This document shows, piece after piece, positions 57,946-64,000 of a stretch of 64,000 bases of DNA (position 1 is the first letter of the stretch; each line of letters begins with the position of its first letter). The stretch is taken from assembly GCF_002099425.1 (NCBI RefSeq), contig NW_018344192.1:1442501-1506500 (forward strand), read 5' to 3'. The position numbers and the translations under genes are program-made. The stretch comes from Phascolarctos cinereus (lineage: Eukaryota > Chordata > Mammalia > Diprotodontia > Phascolarctidae). The notes under the pieces are model-generated. The model searched no databases and was not told the DNA's origin. It worked only from the letters and a program-made list of their open reading frames with translations.

Positions 57946-59250
57946 ATAACTAATTTCTCAACCCCTTGCAGTTCAATATCCAACCTGAACTCATCTAAAA
58001 CTGCTCTTTCCAGATTTACCAACAATCTCTTAATTATCAAATCAAATGGTGTTTTTCCCCAGATTTCATCTTTTTTTCCCCCACCTCTGCAATACTATTG
58101 ACCAATACCTCCTCCTGGGCATTCTCTCCTTTGTTTGTTTTGAGTGACACTCCTATCTCCTCCACTCACCCACCTCTCTAGCCATTCCTCAGTCTCTGTT
58201 GCTGCATTATTATCCATATCCTTCCTCATGTTTCTCACTCGAGACTCTCTCCTTGGTTACTCTTTTTTCTTCTTGTGATATTAGCTCCTATGGCTTCAGC
58301 TCTCATTTCTGAAGATAACTGCTAAGTCTTTCCTGAGATCTAGGCCCACAGTACTAACTCCCCATTAGATATTGTCAATTGGAGAAATTGTCAATTGAAA
58401 AACTTGATATGTCCTAAGCAGGGCTCATGTTATTGCTGATACCCTCTTATCTTCCTAAATTCGGTATTTTAATTTAAATAGTGACCTTCCTGTCACTTAG
58501 GCTTTCAATCCACAGAATCCTTTTTCCTCCCCCTTCATATTCATTCTGTTACCAAGTCTTGTCAATTCTACTTCCTCAACATTACTCTTATGTATACCCT
58601 TCTCTCCATTCATAAAACAAACCCATGAGGTTACATCTTCACTTTCACATTAGCCTCCCAGTTAATCACCCTCTCTCAAGGCTTTTCCTTCTCCAAACTA
58701 TCCTTTACAGTGGTCTCCAAGTAAGCCTTCTAAAGTTCAGTTTAGACTGTGCCTATCTCCCACACCCCATCTCCCATCCCCTTCTCATGAAGTTCCAGTG
58801 GCTTCCTCTTTCCTCTAGGATAAAACACTGACTCTTATTTTTTTTTTATTTTAAATTTTTTCATAGTCTGCTTCTAATCATGTTTTCAACCTTAACGTAC
58901 ATTATTCTCTTCTGTACTATGTTCCCGGCGTACAGACCTATCTTGATGTTTCCTGGCCCAGATAACTCAACTCCCATCTTCTTTGCTTTGCTCAGGCTGC
59001 TTCCTCTGCCTAGAATGTCTTCTGTCTTCTCTTCTGCTTCACAGAATCTCTTACTTCCTTCAGGTTTCAGCACAAAAATCATGTCCTATATTAGTCCTCT
59101 CCTGATTTCCCCAGCTGTTTTTGCTATTCCCAGAAATGATGCTGTACTTACTTTTACATGTTTTATATGCATTTGTAACTCAAGCAAGCACCTAGCCCAG
59201 TGTCTAGCATATATTAAGTGTTTAATAAATGCTGGTTGAATCAATGGATG
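57946..59250 (+). mobile_element. L2 LINE, reverse-transcriptase and 3' parts
   Basis: An early block translates as 'KTALSRFTNNLLIIKSNGVF' (about 57996-58055), matching the L2 reverse-transcriptase start. Later blocks are 'gttaccaagtcttgtcaatt', 'cttcagccagt'-type C-terminal sequence, 'cctagaatgtcttctgtctt', and the tail 'gcccagtgtctagcatatat' with 'taataaatgctggttgaatc'. The frame is broken, and a T/A-rich patch lies at 58838-58860. Confidence 0.85.
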
Positions 59251-59259
59251 AACAACTAA

Positions 59260-59465
59260 AATAATAAGTAGCATTTATATAGCACATTAATGTTCGCAAA
59301 ATCCTTTACAAACATTATCTCTTCTAATGCTCACAACAATGGTTTGAGGTAGATGCTATTATTATCATCCTCATTTCACAGATTAGGAAACTGAGGCTGA
59401 GTGAGATTGAGTGACTTGTATAGGGTCACAGAACTAGTAAGTGTCTGAATCATTATTTAAATTCA
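59260..59465 (-). mobile_element. MIR-type SINE, antisense
   Basis: 'agtagcatttatatagcaca', 'taatgctcacaacaatggtt', 'cacagattaggaaactgagg', 'gagtgacttgtatagggtca' and 'cagaactagtaagtgtctga' are in reversed MIR order. Confidence 0.88.
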
Positions 59466-60604
59466 GGTTTTCAGAAAAGAAAATCAGAAAAAAATCAGTT
59501 TAGTGTGGGGGGATTCAGCAAGTGGTAAGAGAGAAAGAAAAAAGGAGTGAGCTGAAACAGTGAGTTTGAGAGCAAGTGTAGAGTTAGCCAGTTTCAGCTG
59601 CGTCTGGAACCTTAGCAGGACAAGTACTATAGTGGGAATCTGGGTCCTGGTGACACCCCCCTACCCCCATACATTGTCTCTACCAGAAAGGGAGCATGAG
59701 AAGCTGTTGAACAATGGTAATGCCATTCCATTTACCTGACAGCATAGGGCAGGATGGCATAGGGTGTAAATGCTAGTTTCTAAACAAATACATAGGGACA
59801 CCATTATATGTAGCCCCTTCAAGGCTTCCCTGCTCACCCTTTCCTTCCCACCAAACCCCCAGAGGTCACTTAGTATCTAATGGCCTTAGGAAATAACACT
59901 GACTTTACAAGGTCACAACTCACCAATCTGTTAGAATAAGTTTTCCTTCCGTGCTAGGAAAACAAGAAGCCCTTCTATCTTCCCTCATAACAAAGATACA
60001 TTTAATCACTGCCTGAAGCTAATGCTTTGTTGTTTACATCTGAGACCTGACTCTTGTTGGTGGAAATTTTCAGCGTTGTAAAAGAGTAAGACAATTCTAT
60101 TTCAGTCTGATAGAAAAGAAATTCTGGAACTTGCAGCACATTACATCACATAGACTGTTACTGTACCTAGTTTGCCTAAGTAGTATTGGCTGGTAAGGCA
60201 GCCAGAGTATTTAGATTAATAAGCTGCTTTCCATGATGCAATTCCATGGAGAGAGTTTGTACTTTTAGGAAATTTACAGCATGACAGCAGTCACTTTTTA
60301 TGCAATGGGAAAAGCTTATTTGCTAGCTCAACATCTCTCAGCGATGGGCAGCAAGTCAATTGTATATTTCTAGTCTAACATCTCATTAGAGAAAGGTTCT
60401 AATTCTACGAACTTGGTTTTCCCCATCTAATGTGAGTCCCAAGTCTATGGCTACCAGGCACCTATTAAGGACCTCATGAGAAATGAGAACAAGCATTTAA
60501 AAACTAAAATTAAAAAGATTCTATGTGTGTATATATGTTCTGTTTTTTTTTTTTTTAAGTTTCTTGTGTGGAAATTCTCCACATACATATAGATCAGCAA
60601 CTTA
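59466..60604. other. Non-coding, unclassified
   Basis: Less AT-rich between 59590 and 59900, with C runs. I recognise no repeat family or exon. Confidence 0.4.
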
Positions 60605-60745
60605 GAATCTTAGAAAGATTTCTGGGGTTACTGAGAGGATAAATGATTAAGTATTTTGCTGGTGAATACACAGCTGTGTCAAAAATAAAATTTGAACCCA
60701 GGTTTTACTGGACCTCTAACACAAACCTTCAAGTTACTGTACTGT
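60605..60745 (-). mobile_element. MIR-type SINE, antisense, diverged
   Basis: 'gggttactgagaggataaat' and 'atttgaacccaggttttact' (reversed B box) then 'actctagaaat'-type sequence. Confidence 0.6.
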
Positions 60746-61394
60746 GCTGACTCTAGAAATTAAAAGTAAATAAATAATATGCCTCAAAAGCAAAACTGTA
60801 ATTTCAAATTATAAAAACATAGTAATATTGTTTTCAGAAATTATTAAATACATATTAAGAATATAAATAATAGAATAATGAAACTATGTTGTTTATCTTG
60901 ACTATTTTGTATCTATTACAAATAAGCCTAAACTTATATATTTATGCACAACTGGGGGAAGATATTATTGGATTATATTTGCCTAATGTTTTAATGTATA
61001 GATGGGAACAATGAGAAATATAGAAATAGATCCTCACATCCATAAGAGTAGATGCAACATACAACATTGGTATTGAGGGAAGTAAACTTCACTTTGCTTC
61101 ATTTCCAGAACTCAGAAGTTCCAGGTAGGCTAAATACATTTTAAATTGTTCAACTACCAACCAATAACATGTAAGAAAATTAAAAAAAAAACTTTCTATA
61201 TGTCTACTCTGACTTTTATTGAATAAATTGGTTGATTATATTAGAGTTCAGTAGGCAGAATGATGGCAAACTCACTTGTACTGTATACTCATACACCTCA
61301 TTCTTGACCATCCTATCCATATTCACAATAAGATGATCCCATCCAGAGAATTATAGGAAATAATACAATCCTTTCCTTCCAAGGGGTTAGAATC
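60746..61394. other. AT-rich non-coding, no recognised feature
   Basis: Nothing recognisable. Confidence 0.4.
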
Positions 61395-61530
61395 AGTTTT
61401 ATCAATTATCAAGTATTTATTAAGGAATGCTGTGTGCCAGTCAGTCATTAAACAAACATAAATTAAGCACCAGGAACTATGCTTATCCCTGGAGAATCAA
61501 AAGGACAAAAGCAGTCCCATAGTGATTTAC
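61395..61530 (-). mobile_element. L2 LINE 3' ends, antisense
   Basis: 'caagtatttattaaggaatg' and 'ctgtgtgccagtcagtcatt', then a second start 'taagcaccaggaactatgct' and 'tatccctggagaatcaaaag'. It may be two overlapping L2 ends or an internal duplication. Confidence 0.6.
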
Positions 61531-61740
61531 CTATATAATAGGGGTATCCTACAGCATGCCTCCAACTCCAATTAATGTAAATAGGACAATATTTTATGCC
61601 CTGATATTTTTGTTAGGTAACAATGCCTCTTTGATTGAATTACAAAATTAATCAAAGGCATAAATTAGATGTGAATATCCTAGTTAATCAAGGTGGGAAG
61701 AAGTAAAGTTTATCTAGCCAGTGGTTGAAAGAATTAGACA

Positions 61741-61742
<2 letters not shown>

Positions 61743-61786
<44 letters not shown>
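61743..61786. repeat. (GT)n microsatellite
   Basis: About 22 GT units. It sits at the 3' end of the antisense SINE that follows. Confidence 0.97.
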
Positions 61787-61787
<1 letters not shown>

Positions 61788-61960
61788 TTTAGTTGTTTTT
61801 TTTTTCAGTTGTGTCTGAAACTTCATTACTCCTCTTGGGGTTTTCTTGATAAAGATACTGCAGTGGTTTACTTTCTCAGCTCATTTTAGGTGTGAGGAAA
61901 CTGAGGCAAACAAGTTTGAGTTACTTGTCCAGGGTCTCACAGCTAGTAACTTTAATCTCG
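61787..61960 (-). mobile_element. MAR1-like SINE, antisense, truncated
   Basis: 'ttcagttgtgtctgaaactt', 'aaagatactgcagtggttta' and 'gaggaaactgaggcaaacaa', ending at 'gtctcacagctagtaac'. The tRNA head is missing. Confidence 0.88.
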
Positions 61961-62267
61961 AGCTTATCATGATTATGTATTTGGGAGAGAGTATCTCTTG
62001 TATTTTGTAGGCGATTAGGTTTGTATCAACTTATTTTACCATCTCAGTAAATACCCCTAACTAAAATTAATTAATGCTGTAATTAAGACTGGTTAACTGA
62101 TAATCAATGAGAGTATACCAGTAAGGGGTCAAGAGTAATGGTATTAGAAAATACCCACTCTCTTAGAATTAACTTTAGATCCTGAGGAAAGTCAACTATT
62201 CACTGGAGATCCAGCCTCTCAAGCAAGTCGGTCTTGGGAAGTATCCCCGGTGTGGGTGCTATACTTT
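61961..62267. other. Non-coding, no recognised feature
   Basis: AT-rich, nothing recognisable. Confidence 0.4.
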
Positions 62268-62425
62268 TATCTTCACAAAGCCCTCCGAGGGAGGTGATGT
62301 CATTGCTTCCATTTTACACCTGAGTGACATGTCTGAGAGAGGATAAGCTCTTTTCTCAAAGTCATATAGTTTGTAACTTTCTGGGCATGGGATTCCAAAT
62401 CAGGCATCTTCTGACTCCAGCTCTA
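62268..62425 (-). mobile_element. MIR SINE, antisense
   Basis: 'tcacaaagccctccgaggga', 'ttccattttacacctgagtg' and 'gattccaaatcaggcatctt' are in reversed MIR order. Confidence 0.65.
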
Positions 62426-64000
62426 GCTCTAATTTCACAGATATTAGAAAGTTGAAGAGTTAGGATGAATCTTAGTTCCCACAGCACATTCCTTGAAATG
62501 TTGCTTCTACTTTGTTATTCCCCATTGTTCCTATTTTAAATAATTTCCTATTAGTTTGTTTTCTAACTACATATATCTTTTTATTAATGAGGAAAATCTA
62601 AAAGAAAAAAACTTACTTAATTGAGGACCTTGATTAATTGGTTTCAGTTAATCTGTAAATTTGGAAATGTGTGAAACAATTTCTAGCCATATATAACAGG
62701 AACATGACTCTTAGATATAACATGTAAGTAACAACTATTTGTCATATCATATTGTTACATATGAATGTGTAACTTTTCTCTTTCAAATAGTAATTTCAAA
62801 CCTCAAGTCTGTGCAGTACAGATGGTCATGCATTGCTCTGATTTTGTCTGCTCTTTAATGAAGATGTCATAGGTTTATTGATAGCTTTAGATAATAAATC
62901 ATTCTTATAACTCTCTATTTAAATTATAAAGTTGAATCTCAGATAAAAATGTATAAAGGCAGTTTTATATGTAAGTTTTATAATTGACTCCTTATGTTTC
63001 AGCAAAAATAATTGTGTTCATTTATGCATGAATTCATTAAATGTTTCCACCCAAAATATTGCCAGAGTAAGAGATAATCTGTCATTCTCTGAGCTGTGAC
63101 ATTATCACTCAATATTTTGATTTGTAGAGAAAAGCCAACCTTTGGGGTGGAATAATTGGAAGAATTCATGATAGAACTTGGACCACCATTGCATAGAATA
63201 AGAAGACATGGAATCTTTGGGACTTGAACTGTTGGAGGCAGTACCCAAATTGAGGAGATCCATCAGAGTGTTAAAGTTTGGAAGAACTCAAAACAAAAAT
63301 TTGCTAGGAATAAACAAATCTTAGTGAATGTTTCACATGAGGAATTTAAAAAATTCTCTTTAAAACACATCTTTGTCCTCTGTGTTGTCATGTGTTTGTC
63401 TCAAAAACAAAACAATACAAAGCAAACTGATTACATATCATGAAAACCAGGTTGCTGTATTGATAGCTACTTTTTAGTTTGTAACCGTAAAGATGATGAT
63501 TCTACCATTTCTAGAGCATTACCAACTCTCATAGAGCCAAGTTATTTAGTTAATCCAGACATGCAGCCAGTTGCCTCAAAACAGCTATAATCATTATTTT
63601 ATATTATGTTATATATGTATATTTCTATGTATGTATTTATACATGCACATATATTTCTCTGTATGTACACAAATATGTGTAAATATTATTGTGTGTGTGT
63701 ATGATATGTACAACATACATGCATTTATGTATATATTAAGCATATCCCAATTGTTGATGCTTATTTCTCTCTTCAGAATTCTGAAAGTAACATTGAAGGG
63801 TTGTGAGTGATTTTATTGTACTATTCCTAGTGAAGCCCGCCCCCCCCATCTACTGTGATTCCCTTTGCCTATTAGCCATCTAAACTTTATTGAGTTTTAG
63901 AAAGGGGTAATTTACTAAACAGATGTAGCAAGGACATCTGTCGCAGAAACATTTCCCCAAACTTAGAACATCCTCTTACCTTACACATGAAAGATACCTG
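62426..64000. other. Non-coding; TATG-rich simple sequence near the end
   Basis: Degenerate TATG/ATGTAT sequence at about 63596-63740 opens a spurious 79-codon frame. A C run lies at about 63840-63848. No recognised gene or repeat family otherwise. Confidence 0.4.

Overview
The window looks like non-coding nuclear DNA from a marsupial. No host protein-coding exon, RNA gene or CpG-rich promoter could be supported. It is AT-rich. The open frames are short and are explained by repeats or chance. The marsupial call rests on the repeats: tRNA-derived SINEs with the head 'ggggcagctaggtggcac' (MAR1/WALLSI1-like), MIR/THER1-type CORE-SINEs, many L2-clade LINE pieces on both strands, and L1 copies whose 3' ends differ from those of placental L1s. 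Family names come from memory of consensus sequences, so subfamily assignments are provisional. Whether the species is Australian or American cannot be decided here.

Layout. 1-10 kb: L2 and MIR scraps, a short L1 3' end with a perfect 17-bp target duplication (2792-3142), a large inverted repeat with arms of about 223 bp (4402-5733), an L2-like 3' end (6300-6975) and a SINE with an internal 36-bp duplication (8305-8560). 9.5-25 kb: a 705-bp hAT-type DNA transposon with a long TA run inside it, sparse old repeats, and a second inverted-repeat element (21252-21709). 24-43 kb is dense in SINEs and LINEs: several MAR1-like copies, an L2 copy with readable reverse transcriptase (28590-29893), two short hAT elements that each sit inside a SINE, and long CT/CA microsatellites. 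45.8-47.5 kb holds a 130-bp patch that joins a direct and an inverted copy of two nearby segments, the signature of replication template switching. 49-60 kb: more L2 copies, a MAR1 inserted in a THER1/MIR with a 14-bp target duplication, and a 1.4-kb 5'-truncated L1 flanked by an unusually long direct repeat of about 83 bp. 59-64 kb is mostly unique sequence with a few old SINEs.

There are no genes working together here. The readable content is a record of repeat insertion: ancient L2 and MIR at the base, then hAT, L1 and tRNA-SINE insertions, then local rearrangements and microsatellites. I found no sign of an undescribed functional system. The most unusual items are the template-switch patch at 47048-47177, the 83-bp duplication around the L1 at 56-57.6 kb, and the two inverted-repeat structures.
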